NCBI GenBank assembly: GCA_036374995.1
Contig: DASUSS010000101.1
Coordinates: 23,936 to 87,935 of the forward strand
From: SH-MAG3 sp036374995
GTDB taxonomy: Bacteria > Gemmatimonadota > Gemmatimonadetes > Longimicrobiales > RSA9
Reading direction: 5' to 3'
DNA: 64,000 nucleotides
Under the pieces are notes generated by a model, which worked only from the letters and a program-made list of their open reading frames with translations, ran no database searches and was not told the DNA's origin. The position numbers and the translations under genes were made by a program. This document shows positions 26,293 to 34,660 of this stretch, piece after piece; the stretch's first letter is position 1; the number at the start of each line of letters is the position of its first letter.

Positions 26293-26859
26293 CTACCGCA
26301 GCAGTGCTCCGATCCGTGAGCCTGCGGCCGTGAGGAGGCCCTGTGACAGGGCGTACGCGACACGGCGGCCGCTGTCGGAGGTGTTGACATTGCTGAGCAC
26401 ATGATCCACACCGATGACGGCCGCAGCGCCTGCCAGCGCCCCGATGATCGCACCCGGACCGTTCGGCTCCGTTCCAGCCAGCCGACCGAAGAGGTAGGCA
26501 CCGCCGGCTGAGACCGCTGTGCCCATCAGCACCGCCGTGGTCGCAGTGCCGAGCGCACACGTCAGCTCGGCCGCACAGTCGCCGGCGAGAAGTGCGACTG
26601 CGCCAAAGCCTGCTGCCGAGCCGGCGATCCCGCCGAGCGACTCGATGCCGAAAGCCGCGAGCGGCGCACGCTCCCGGACGAGCACACCGGCAGCTGGCAC
26701 GATGGCGCGTGAGACACTGGAGTCAGGAGAATGGATCGACGACCGGACGACGTGCACGGCCGACACATCGTCGCTGAACGGAGCGGTCGCGTTCTGACCG
26801 TATGCATCGCCCCCGAACACGACCAGGCACAGCGGCCAGAGCACGGGGATTCGCTTCAT
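26293..26859 (-). CDS. Small Gly/Ala-rich exported protein of unknown function
   Basis: This 188-residue protein has a signal peptide (MKRIPVLWPLCLVVFGGDAYGQ) and, from about residue 65, three Gly/Ala-rich helices (SLGGIAGSAAGFGAVALLAG, VLMGTAVSAGGAYLFGRLAG, GAIIGALAGAAAVIGVDHVL) that resemble glycine-zipper membrane segments. Two cysteines (DCAAELTC) sit between the first two helices. No family was recognised. Convergent with the M1-like peptidase, 31 bp apart. Confidence 0.6.
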   Translation of the reverse strand: MKRIPVLWPLCLVVFGGDAYGQNATAPFSDDVSAVHVVRSSIHSPDSSVSRAIVPAAGVLVRERAPLAAFGIESLGGIAGSAAGFGAVALLAGDCAAELTCALGTATTAVLMGTAVSAGGAYLFGRLAGTEPNGPGAIIGALAGAAAVIGVDHVLSNVNTSDSGRRVAYALSQGLLTAAGSRIGALLR

Positions 26860-26992
26860 GGTCGGCTCCGCTCCTGAAGAAATGACACTACCGCAGTCGG
26901 CAAGTTACACTCAAGACCCGCTCGAAGGACCGGACGCAGCACCAGCTGAGATCTGGAGAGCATGACACGCAGGTCCGGATTGTGAAATGCAG

Positions 26993-27784
26993 TCATTGCA
27001 CGCCGTCTGTCAGCCGGCCTCGAAACCGGGCAGGGCCTCGTTTAACCCCATGCGGTGCAAGAAGTGTCACGGCCACCGATAACACGATGGTCAGCAGCCG
27101 CGCGATATTGGCGAGCCAGCCTCCCAGCGCAGTCGTATCGACTTCGAAGATGTACCACCAGAGGTTCATCAGTGCGTGGAGCATGATCGGCACCCACAGA
27201 TTCTGCCAGCGCGCATAGAGCCAGGCGAACCAGATGCTGCCGATGGCAGTGACGGCAAACACACCGATCGCCTGCATCACGTCCGCTGCCTGATACAGGT
27301 GTCCCAGTGAGAAGAAAAGGGTCGGGATCAGGACGGCGGCCAGGAAGCGCCACTGCGCGCGCTGGTAGAGTTGCCCGAAGGCGTAGCCCCGATAGAGCAC
27401 CTCTTCGCCGACGGGTGAGAAGAACGCGGTCACCGCGAGCTGTTGAGGAGAGTATTCCACCCGCAGTGCGCCCGTGATCGAAAAGGCCACCAGCATGGGA
27501 GCAGTTGCGAGAAACGCGACCGCGGCGGCCGTTCCGACCGATGACACCAGCCCAAGCTCTGCGGCCACGCGCCGAAGTCCGCTGCGGAGCACGACGCCGA
27601 CCGCCAGGAAGATGACGGCGATCTGTGCGGTCTTGACCGCGGCCGCATGCGCGTAGCCGTCCCAGCGAACGAGGTGCCCGATCAGAGTGGGAAGTGCGTG
27701 GACGGCAAACAGAAATACTGCCAGCGTGATCAGCGCGATGGTGGCGCGTCCGGGAGCGGCCGCGACTGGCGGTTCAGCCTGCAT
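26993..27784 (-). CDS. CPBP-family intramembrane metalloprotease (CAAX-protease-like)
   Basis: This 263-residue, multi-helix membrane protein carries the Rce1/CPBP motifs: EEVLYRGY (Glu127, Glu128, Arg132), the second-motif His in FFSLGHLYQ (about 159) and LHALMNLWW (about 205). These residues form the glutamate-based active site of the family, whose bacterial members act in bacteriocin immunity, protein sorting or unknown processing. I chose the ATG at 27784, which removes a polar N-terminal extension of 19 residues. It stands alone, upstream of no obvious partner. The substrate is unknown. Confidence 0.85.
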   Translation of the reverse strand: MQAEPPVAAAPGRATIALITLAVFLFAVHALPTLIGHLVRWDGYAHAAAVKTAQIAVIFLAVGVVLRSGLRRVAAELGLVSSVGTAAAVAFLATAPMLVAFSITGALRVEYSPQQLAVTAFFSPVGEEVLYRGYAFGQLYQRAQWRFLAAVLIPTLFFSLGHLYQAADVMQAIGVFAVTAIGSIWFAWLYARWQNLWVPIMLHALMNLWWYIFEVDTTALGGWLANIARLLTIVLSVAVTLLAPHGVKRGPARFRGRLTDGVQ

Positions 27785-27976
27785 GGGATCACGCCTGACT
27801 TCGGAGTCGAACGTCCGACTGGCACCATCACCAGGCGCCAATTGACTGCCGCGAACACCGACGCCGCAACGTGGACTGAACGAAGTGCAGAACTCGTCGT
27901 GCGAGAAGCAGCCTGCGCTGATGAGCGGATGCGGCGTTCACTGCGTTCCCCGGCGGCGGTCGGCGTGGGACCTTAC

Positions 27977-29362
27977 CTACCGCTGCCTGTCGTAGAAGCG
28001 CACCACCTCCCTGATCCAGTCCACCTCGAGTGCGGAAAAGCGTTCCCACAGGTTCTGCCCGAGCAGCCCGCCATCCGCGATGCCCATGGCTTCCAGGACC
28101 GGAAGTGGCGCGACGTTGACGCTCAGGGAATCGAGACGGCCCGACCCGAGGCTCACCGTCGGGATCACGGCCGACCATGTCTCGATCGGTTTTCCGTCCA
28201 GGCCGCGGAACGTGTCGCGCTGCGGCAGTCGTTCCAGGCCCAGAGCCAGTGCCACCGATTCGGACAGCAGCGTGCTGCGGGCGCCCGTGTCCAGAATCAG
28301 TGGTATCGAGCGATCCCCAACGCGCGCCGAGAAGAGGACGAGCCCGCCGACCCGTGAAAACGGCGCCTCCAGATCGGGCTCCTGCGCCGCCTCGGTCACC
28401 AGCGACAGCTGCGCACCGGATGCACTCGGGTCGATGCGTGTGATCGGTCCGGCGCCGAGGAGATCCGTACCGATGATCCCCACCACCTGCACGCCGCCGA
28501 TCAGGGGCAGCGAGTCGACCACATTGACGCGAACGTCATCGAATGTCAGTCCTCCAATGGTGAGCCGCGGCAGCCGCGCGGCTCGAATGTCGGCGACTTC
28601 ACCGCCGAGCGCTCCGAGCGAACCCCTGCGCGCGCGTTCCCCCTCGGGGCCATGCTCCACCGCAACGAGCGCCGACGGCTCGATGCCGGGCGGAAGCAAC
28701 GCCCGCGTGATCAGCGTGCGGCTTGCGCCCAGGTCCACGATTACGTCACCCTTCCCGCCTCCCCGCACGGCCAGCGACGCCAGAAAGTAGGGACCCGCTC
28801 GCCTGAGCTCGGCGGATCCGGTCACCAGGCGGTCGACGGCCTCGCGGATCTCGGTCGTGATCGAGACATCCGCGGCCTGCAACGGCACCATGCCGCGGAA
28901 CATGTCCGTCGGCGGCGCTATCGTGTCGCGCGATACCGAGCCATCCGGAGAAACGATGAACACAACCGGGCGGCCGATGCCCGGCGTCACGCTCACCCTC
29001 ATACGATACCGCGATAGCGCTGCCGCTTCGATCGGAGGCAGCGCGCGCGGGGCTGCTCCCTTCTTCTGCACGGTCACCGCAATCGAGCCGGCTTCGCATC
29101 GTACCGCGTACGCCACCGGACCCTGCGACGCCTGGACGACTTCGCCCGACTGCCCCGCAGACCACGGCAGGATGAGGCTGAGCAGCGCCTCGTTCTGGAT
29201 GAAGGCGCGCGCTTCTCCGTCCGGAATCGTCTCGCGCCGAACCTCGAACTCGCCGCCCGTGCGCCCGAGCACATGGAGGCGGCAGTCCTGCGCTTCGCCA
29301 CGGGCGGGCAGCGCCAGTAGAATCATTGCGGCAATGAGCATATGGGCAGCCACGGTCCACAT
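27977..29362 (-). CDS. Secreted protein with two tandem retropepsin-like aspartyl protease domains
   Basis: This 461-residue protein has a signal peptide (LIAAMILLALPARGEAQ). The first pepsin-like domain holds VIVDLGASRTLI (Asp210-Leu-Gly), with the strand LPRLTIGGLTFDDV and a hydrophobic VVGIIGTDLLG. The second holds LILDTGARSTLL (Asp358-Thr-Gly360), then PTVSLGSGRLDSL and DGGLLGQNLWERF. In the first domain the usual Thr of DTG is Leu, so that site may be weak or structural. The tandem could act as an intramolecular pair, as in pepsins, whereas single bacterial retropepsins dimerise. It is divergent from the TrmB-type regulator. Confidence 0.8.
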   Translation of the reverse strand: MWTVAAHMLIAAMILLALPARGEAQDCRLHVLGRTGGEFEVRRETIPDGEARAFIQNEALLSLILPWSAGQSGEVVQASQGPVAYAVRCEAGSIAVTVQKKGAAPRALPPIEAAALSRYRMRVSVTPGIGRPVVFIVSPDGSVSRDTIAPPTDMFRGMVPLQAADVSITTEIREAVDRLVTGSAELRRAGPYFLASLAVRGGGKGDVIVDLGASRTLITRALLPPGIEPSALVAVEHGPEGERARRGSLGALGGEVADIRAARLPRLTIGGLTFDDVRVNVVDSLPLIGGVQVVGIIGTDLLGAGPITRIDPSASGAQLSLVTEAAQEPDLEAPFSRVGGLVLFSARVGDRSIPLILDTGARSTLLSESVALALGLERLPQRDTFRGLDGKPIETWSAVIPTVSLGSGRLDSLSVNVAPLPVLEAMGIADGGLLGQNLWERFSALEVDWIREVVRFYDRQR

Positions 29363-29391
29363 CCTTGCGAGGGTGTCCAGTGCGGCCCTGC

Positions 29392-29411
29392 TTACTTATG
29401 ATCCATAGTAA
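29392..29411. promoter_or_regulatory. Near-palindromic operator between the retropepsin and TrmB-type regulator genes
   Basis: TTACTTATGATCCATAGTAA is an AT-rich inverted repeat (TTAC and TATG mirrored by CATA and GTAA, one base offset) in an otherwise GC-rich region. It contains TACT...AGTA half-sites like those bound by TrmB-family regulators. It overlaps a plus-strand -10-like TATGAT (29397-29402) and lies within reach of the minus-strand start at 29362. It is the likely autoregulatory site for both genes. Confidence 0.5.
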
Positions 29412-29426
29412 TAGCGGAAGGTTGTC

Positions 29427-30266
29427 TTGAAGACCATGGACGATGCGGAAGCGGCGTTGACGCCGCTGGGGTTCACGCCCACAGAAGCTGCGGTGTACGT
29501 GCAGTTGTGGAGGGGCGGCGATCAGACGGCGTATGCGGTTGCAAAGGCACTGGGCAAGCCCGCGCCGCAGGTGTACGCCGCGATGGATTCGCTGAAGCAG
29601 AAGGGGGCGGCGCTGTCGGGCGGTGCGGAGCCGCGGGTCTGGGCGGCCCTGGCGCCCGCGGTGCTGCTGCGGAAGCTGGAGAGCGAATTCATCGAGCAGC
29701 GTGCGCGGGCGGAGGACCTGCTGAGCAACCTGGGAGTCTCGAGCTGGGCGGGCGAGGTGTACCGCCTGACGACGAGTGAACAGGTCTTCGCGCGTGTGAA
29801 GGAAATGCTGGCGTGCGCGACATCGTCGGTACTGCTGGATTGTTTTCCCGCGCCGCTGAGCGTCCTGCGCGAGGACATTGAGACAACCGCGCAGCGTGGC
29901 ATTGCGGTCGGAGTGATCGTCTATACGACAGACGTGCGCCTCGCCGGCGCACGTTCAGTGCGCTCCTCGCTCGCCGAAGCCGTGCTGCGCGACGTGCCCG
30001 GCGAGATTCTGCAATGCTCCGTGGACGGCGCTCACTATGTGGCGGCACTGTTCGAGCCGGCCGGCCGCCTCAGAACGGGATTCTGGACGGAGAATCCATT
30101 AATGGCCGGGCTGGCACACAACGGCCTTGCCACGGAGTTCGGTTATACGCAGCTGACGGCACTTGCCGATGGCGGCGCATCCGCCGCACAGCTGAGATCG
30201 GTCCGCGATGAGATGGCCGTGCTGCTGTGGCGCGCGACGCCCGGATTCCGTCAGCTGCGCGAGTGA
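29427..30266 (+). CDS. TrmB-family transcriptional regulator
   Basis: This 279-residue protein begins with a winged helix-turn-helix (ALTPLGFTPTEAAVYVQLWR, AYAVAKALGKPAPQVYAAMD) followed by a PLD-like effector domain (SSVLLDCFPAPLSVLREDIE, GVIVYTTDV, VDGAHYVAALF), the architecture of TrmB regulators, which often sense sugars. I chose TTG at 29427 because GGAAGG lies five bases before it; the ATG nine bases later has no well-placed site. It diverges from the retropepsin gene across a palindrome. Sugar sensing is family knowledge, not shown here. Confidence 0.82.
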   Translation: MKTMDDAEAALTPLGFTPTEAAVYVQLWRGGDQTAYAVAKALGKPAPQVYAAMDSLKQKGAALSGGAEPRVWAALAPAVLLRKLESEFIEQRARAEDLLSNLGVSSWAGEVYRLTTSEQVFARVKEMLACATSSVLLDCFPAPLSVLREDIETTAQRGIAVGVIVYTTDVRLAGARSVRSSLAEAVLRDVPGEILQCSVDGAHYVAALFEPAGRLRTGFWTENPLMAGLAHNGLATEFGYTQLTALADGGASAAQLRSVRDEMAVLLWRATPGFRQLRE

Positions 30267-30339
30267 CCCTGCGCTGAAGCGGTACTGCACGCGTGTGCGC
30301 TACCGAGCCGTCTGAGCGACCCTCCCGAGGGAGGCATGC

Positions 30340-30600
30340 ATGACTTCTATCCGCGCTGCACTACCCATTCTGATGTGCGCGGCTACGGCGACGCCGCTTG
30401 CGGGCCAGCAGAGCAGCGCAGATCTGCGCTACTCGGAGGGCCATGCCCGGGGCGAGGCACGCGTGCTGTGGGATGCGGCGCGCCATATCCCGGTCCGGTA
30501 CGACGGTACGTCGAAGCTGTCGATGCAAATGTCCGCAGCCGGCGACACGATGCAGATGCACATGACATCCCGCACCGTCCTACGCGAGGTTCAGCAGTAG
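30340..30600 (+). CDS. Small exported protein, possibly truncated
   Basis: This 86-residue protein has GAGGGAGG five bases upstream of its ATG and a clear signal peptide (MTSIRAALPILMCAATATPLAGQQ). The mature part (RVLWDAARHIPVRYDGTSKL, MQMHMTSRTVLREVQQ) resembles the end of a longer 'mean-value plus condition' secreted domain and may be a truncated copy. No family was recognised. It sits 73 bp after the TrmB-type gene and could be cotranscribed. Confidence 0.5.
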   Translation: MTSIRAALPILMCAATATPLAGQQSSADLRYSEGHARGEARVLWDAARHIPVRYDGTSKLSMQMSAAGDTMQMHMTSRTVLREVQQ

Positions 30601-30625
30601 CTGACGTGGCTCTGCCTGCGTGCAC

Positions 30626-30658
30626 GGCGCCGAAGCGCTCCGGAGAGGAAGCGGCGCC
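30626..30658. terminator. Hairpin between convergent genes
   Basis: GGCGCCG (30626-30632) pairs with CGGCGCC (30652-30658); the 19-base loop itself contains the palindrome CTCCGGAG. It lies between convergent stops at 30600 and 30692. There is no T-tract. Confidence 0.4.
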
Positions 30659-30691
30659 CAGGCAGCAGACCGCCGGCGACGTCCAACCGGG

Positions 30692-32341
30692 TCATCGCGG
30701 CAATGCCAGCAGGCGCAGCGCCCGACGCGCGTTGGCATTGTACCCGTTCAGCGTCAGCGCCCGTTCGTATGCGGTGACCGCTTCCGCAACGAAGCCCAGT
30801 GCGGCCAACGCCTCGCCGTAGCTGTCCCACGCGTTCCAACCGCCAGGGAACAGCTCGGTGTTGAGCCGGAAGACGGCGAGCGCGTCGTCCGTGCGACCGG
30901 ATCGCAGCAGTGCGTAGCCGAACTGGTTCACTGCCGATTCCAGCTGCCATACGCTCGGCGTCGATTCGCGTTGCAAGCCGCGGATTGCGACGAGCGCCGC
31001 ATTCAGCCCGCGCTGCTCGTACGCTGTCGAGACGACCGCTGTATCGAAGGGTTGCAACTGGTGGTCTGCGGCGAAGACTGCCTCCAGTGCGGGATCGCGT
31101 CCCGCGATGTCCGCCAGCACGTCGGGGCCGGCCGGTATGTGCGGCTCCTGCCAGTGCCGGTAGTCGGCCGGATCACTGTCCTGAATGAAATGGCGGGAAT
31201 AGCGGATCTCGAGGCCCGTGCGGGGGAGATTGAATCGTCCGAGGACGCCATACGCATTCGGGCGCCCGCCCGTGGGTTCACCAACGAAGATGGGCTCGAC
31301 GTGCTGTGCCAGCAGAGTTACGAGGTTTTGTCCAGCCGAGAAGGTGTGCCGGCCGATGAGGACGAAGAGCCGTCCCCGCGTCGCGAATTGTTCGCGACGA
31401 ATGAGAGAGTGGATCAGAGGCTGCGATATGTGGTTCCCCCCGCTGAGTGCGCGCAGGTCCAGGATCAGTCGCGCAGGTTCGAGTCGGTCGACAGCACTGA
31501 ACAGTGAGTCGACATACGCTGGAAACGGCCAGTCCGGCTGACTCACGAGGCGATCGATGCGCGCGTAGACGACACGGTATTCGGGCAACCATTGAAACCA
31601 GTAGGGTGCCTGCTGCGCGTCGCGGACCTGAGGCGGTGCGTACTGCCCCGCCTCTGCCATTCCGGTGGCGGCTCCGCTCACCAGCTTTTCGGCCTCGGAC
31701 AGCGGCCGCGCCGCGAGCGTAATGGTGTCCATGACACCGTCCGCGCGTGTGACTTCGAGGTACAGGCCCCGCTCTGTGTCGAGCAGATCGAGCCCTGCAA
31801 GCACCTCATGCGTAATCAGGTAGTACGGAATCCAGGCACGAACGCCCATTGCATTGTCTGCGGAGATGACTGTAGCCAGGCGTTGCAGCACCTCACCCAT
31901 GGGCCGCCCCTCCACGCGCTCGATGACGGCACCCACCAGTTCCGCCCTGCCCGCTGCGAGGCGGCGGATTCGTACGCCGTCATCCTGCACCTGCGTCATC
32001 ACTGGATACGCGTGGAACTCAGGCCGGAGGATGCGTGCGCTCGTGTGGCCATCACCGATCATCGCGGTGACCCTTGCGATGCCCGTCAACATCGTCTCCA
32101 TGGATGCGCTGTCCGCAGCCGCGGACAGCGCATCGATCGCAGCATTGAACTGTGCCTCCGTAACGAGATGGAATGCGTCGATGTGCGCGGCCGGCAGACG
32201 CGTCCGCAGCGTTTCCAGATCCTCGCGCCAATGCCGCGGCGTCACCTGCCCGAGCTGTGCATGCGCGCGGACGCAGGCGGCAAGGCTGAGCAGCAAAGCG
32301 ATGGCGATTCTCGTTGTGGGGCGGCCGTGGCAGGTGTGCAT
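30692..32341 (-). CDS. S41-family-like serine protease with C-terminal TPR
   Basis: This 549-residue exported protein (signal peptide TRIAIALLLSLAACVRAHAQ) has an N-terminal cap with GDGHTSARIL (about 97), as in tail-specific/tricorn-core proteases, and a core with LILDLRALSGGNH (about 293) and GRHTFSAGQNLVTLL, where Ser335 is the expected nucleophile. There is no PDZ domain that I can identify. From about residue 465 two or three TPR-like helices follow (QFGYALLRSGRTDDALAVF, YGEALAALGFVAEAVTAYER). The combination is frequent in Bacteroidota and Gemmatimonadota. It is divergent from the ECF operon at 32476. Confidence 0.8.
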   Translation of the reverse strand: MHTCHGRPTTRIAIALLLSLAACVRAHAQLGQVTPRHWREDLETLRTRLPAAHIDAFHLVTEAQFNAAIDALSAAADSASMETMLTGIARVTAMIGDGHTSARILRPEFHAYPVMTQVQDDGVRIRRLAAGRAELVGAVIERVEGRPMGEVLQRLATVISADNAMGVRAWIPYYLITHEVLAGLDLLDTERGLYLEVTRADGVMDTITLAARPLSEAEKLVSGAATGMAEAGQYAPPQVRDAQQAPYWFQWLPEYRVVYARIDRLVSQPDWPFPAYVDSLFSAVDRLEPARLILDLRALSGGNHISQPLIHSLIRREQFATRGRLFVLIGRHTFSAGQNLVTLLAQHVEPIFVGEPTGGRPNAYGVLGRFNLPRTGLEIRYSRHFIQDSDPADYRHWQEPHIPAGPDVLADIAGRDPALEAVFAADHQLQPFDTAVVSTAYEQRGLNAALVAIRGLQRESTPSVWQLESAVNQFGYALLRSGRTDDALAVFRLNTELFPGGWNAWDSYGEALAALGFVAEAVTAYERALTLNGYNANARRALRLLALPR

Positions 32342-32405
32342 GCTGACTCCATGCGAGTGTGGTGGATTCGGCTGGGTCGATGTGCTACTCGCGAGGAGCC
32401 TCCCT

Positions 32406-32443
32406 GGTTACCCTTGTAACCATTCCGACCTGTCGGAGATAGC
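32406..32443 (+). promoter_or_regulatory. Candidate autoregulated ECF promoter with inverted repeats
   Basis: Upstream of the sigma gene lies GGTTACCCTTGTAACC (32406-32421), an exact 6-bp inverted repeat around CCTT, followed by CCGACCTGTCGG (32426-32437), a second inverted repeat. The GTAACC half could serve as an ECF -35 element, with a -10 about 16 bases further on (near GATAGC), 30 bases before the start codon. Both the promoter reading and sigma self-control are inference. Confidence 0.35.
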
Positions 32444-32475
32444 TACTCTGAACACGAGACTGAACCCGGGAGTGG

Positions 32476-33042
32476 ATGACCGTCAACGCCAGCACGTCGG
32501 ACGAAGCGCTGATGGCTGCGGTCGCAGCGGACCGTTCGGAAGCCATGGACGAGCTGTATCGCCGGTATGCTGGCGAGCTCGCTCATTACTTCCGGCACTT
32601 CGAGAGCTACGACGCGGGTGCCGATGATCTCGTGCAGGACACCTTCGTCCGTGTGCTGCGCTACCGCGCTGCCTTCGATCCCGCGCGCCCGTTCCGCAAC
32701 TGGCTGTTCGGCATCGCGCGCAACGTGGCTCTCGGTGTGCGCCGCGGTCCCGGACGGGAGTCACTGGACGACACCGTGCTGACGGCACCGCAGCATCCGG
32801 GTCGGGAGTACCGCACCGCGGAGGCGCTCGCAGCCCTGAAGCGGGCGCTCGACGCTCTCCCGGTGCACGATCGTGAGGTGATCGTGCTGGCCAGAATCGA
32901 GGGGAGGAGCTACCGCGAAGTCGGAGTGATGCTCGGCATCACCGAAGGTGCCGTGAAGGTGCGCGTGTTCCGCGCGCTGCAGAGACTGAGAAGCTGGCTG
33001 CACCACAATGGCAATCCGGGAGGCTGGATCCATGAGCAGTGA
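32476..33042 (+). CDS. RNA polymerase ECF-type sigma factor
   Basis: This 188-residue protein has region 2 (AMDELYRRYAGELAHYFRHF, DDLVQDTFVRVLRYR, RNWLFGIARNVAL) and region 4 (LDALPVHDREVIVLARIEGR, SYREVGVMLGITEGAVKVRV, FRALQRLRSWL). It is the first gene of a three-gene operon with an anti-sigma factor (11-bp overlap) and a DUF4097 protein. It belongs to the general stress or envelope ECF class. The putative promoter just upstream has inverted repeats that may be its own target. Confidence 0.9.
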   Translation: MTVNASTSDEALMAAVAADRSEAMDELYRRYAGELAHYFRHFESYDAGADDLVQDTFVRVLRYRAAFDPARPFRNWLFGIARNVALGVRRGPGRESLDDTVLTAPQHPGREYRTAEALAALKRALDALPVHDREVIVLARIEGRSYREVGVMLGITEGAVKVRVFRALQRLRSWLHHNGNPGGWIHEQ

Positions 33043-33730
33043 AGGACGGGAACAGGATCTTCTCGACTGGATCGATGGTCGACTGCCGGCGGAACGCCGC
33101 GCGGAGATCGACGCGCACCTGCGAGAGTGCGCCGCATGCCGGGGTCTCGTGTCCGATATGCAGAGTATCTCGGCGGGACTCGATCATATCGGCGCGCAGT
33201 CGCGTGGGACTGTGGTGCCGCGCGTTGAAGCTCCTGCGAACCGACGCGTGCTGCAGTGGGCCGCGGCAGCGGCCGCGGTGCTGGCTCTGCTGAGCGCACC
33301 GTTGCTGCTGCGCCGGCAACCACCGGATGTGGCGCCGGCGCCCGCTGCGCAGCGCAGCGGGGGCGCACACACCGGGGCGGAGGAACTGCTCGAGGTGGAC
33401 CGTGCGCTGCGGGTTGGCGGAGGGGGCGAAACTGTCGCACGACACGCACGACTCGGGATGAGCGTCACGGTACGCCTGGCCGCCATCGCAGGACGAGCCG
33501 ACGCGCCCGCCTCTCTGCCGTCAGCGGAACTCCTCAGCCTGTTCGCAGCGGAACCGGACCTGATGGTGCAACTGTGGCTGGTGGCCGAGCTCGCCCGCTC
33601 GGGCGATGCCACGGCAATCGAGCGTGCACGCGTAATCGTGGAACGACTTGGGCAGTCCGCGCCGCCCGAGCTCGCTGCTGCGGCGCAGAGCTATCTCGTA
33701 CCACCCCGGCAGGGGCGGGTGAGATCGTGA
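33032..33730 (+). CDS. Anti-sigma factor with zinc-finger-like motif
   Basis: This 232-residue protein has the HxxxCxxC motif (His29, Cys33, Cys36), a single membrane helix at about residues 75-95 (VLQWAAAAAAVLALLSAPLL) and a C-terminal region of helices (MVQLWLVAELARSGDATAIE) on the far side of the membrane. It overlaps the sigma gene by 11 bp and the following gene by 4 bp (GTGA), so all three are translationally coupled. The C-terminal helices resemble HEAT-like repeats, and may be the sensor part. Confidence 0.85.
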   Translation: MSSEGREQDLLDWIDGRLPAERRAEIDAHLRECAACRGLVSDMQSISAGLDHIGAQSRGTVVPRVEAPANRRVLQWAAAAAAVLALLSAPLLLRRQPPDVAPAPAAQRSGGAHTGAEELLEVDRALRVGGGGETVARHARLGMSVTVRLAAIAGRADAPASLPSAELLSLFAAEPDLMVQLWLVAELARSGDATAIERARVIVERLGQSAPPELAAAAQSYLVPPRQGRVRS

Positions 33731-34494
33731 AGGCCGTGTATGCGGGATGCCTGCTGTTGCTCGCGGCTGCACGACTCCCGGCGCAGCAGCCCGCCGACAC
33801 CCTCGGTGCGCCGTACGTGATGCCGGCTATCGCTGGAGTGAGCAGCGAAGTGGTGCTGGACCTCGGTCGCGCCGATGTGCGCGTGAAGCGCAGCGGCGAC
33901 GCCGCCGTCAGAGTGTGGCTGCACGCCCTGCCCGGTCGAGCTGGTCCGCTGCCCGCAGCTGGCGAGCTGGCGAGCGTTGCGCACCACGCGGGCGTGATGC
34001 GCGTTACGGCGTCCGCCGCCGGACGAACCGCCGGCGTGGCCATCGTAGTCGAAGTTCCTGACGGCATCACCCTCGAGGTGCGACTGGATCGCGGCGACAT
34101 AGCCATCACCGGCGTGACCGGTACGCTCGGTCTGTCGACGAGTCGCGGCGATGTGCACATCAATGCCGCAACCGGGAACGCACTCGTCGATGTGAAGAAC
34201 GGCAACATTGCTGCATCGTTCCACGCTCTCGATCGCGCAATGCCCAGCGCGTTCGCGACGCTCAACGGCAATGTCGACATCATCGTGCCGGACGATGCCG
34301 GATTTGCTCTCGATGCTCGCTGCCGCGGCTGCACGGCGCGGGATGTCCCGGGTGGCGACTCGCTGCGCCGCACACGCCTCGCCGGTCAGACTCAACACGA
34401 CGCGATCATTGCAGTGCACGGCCCCGTGCAGGGCGGCGGTCCCGCTCTCCGCGTCTTCACCTGGAACGGCGAAGTGAGCATCCGCCAGCGGTAA
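33727..34494 (+). CDS. DUF4097-family exported protein
   Basis: This 255-residue protein starts at a GTG that overlaps the anti-sigma stop. It has a signal peptide (VYAGCLLLLAAARLPAQQ) and a run of short repeated strands typical of the DUF4097 beta-helix (GITLEVRLDRGDIAITGV, TLGLSTSRGDVHINAATG, LVDVKNGNIAAS, SAFATLNGNVDIIVPDDAG). DUF4097 proteins are often linked to ECF systems and are thought to be envelope sensors or adhesin-like, with no proven function. Two cysteines (CRGC) near the end may bind metal or pair. Confidence 0.82.
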   Translation: MKAVYAGCLLLLAAARLPAQQPADTLGAPYVMPAIAGVSSEVVLDLGRADVRVKRSGDAAVRVWLHALPGRAGPLPAAGELASVAHHAGVMRVTASAAGRTAGVAIVVEVPDGITLEVRLDRGDIAITGVTGTLGLSTSRGDVHINAATGNALVDVKNGNIAASFHALDRAMPSAFATLNGNVDIIVPDDAGFALDARCRGCTARDVPGGDSLRRTRLAGQTQHDAIIAVHGPVQGGGPALRVFTWNGEVSIRQR

Positions 34495-34660
34495 CGCGAC
34501 ACACGGCAGTCCGGCGGGTCGTCGATCGCCCCTGCACTCTGCCGCCCGGAATCGAGGGTTCAGCCCCGAATGCTGAGAATCGCGCCACGATTCGGGCGTA
34601 CCGCCGGCGTTGGGCACGCCGCGCACGCGGCACGGTGCCAGACGCCTCAAACCTGCCCAT

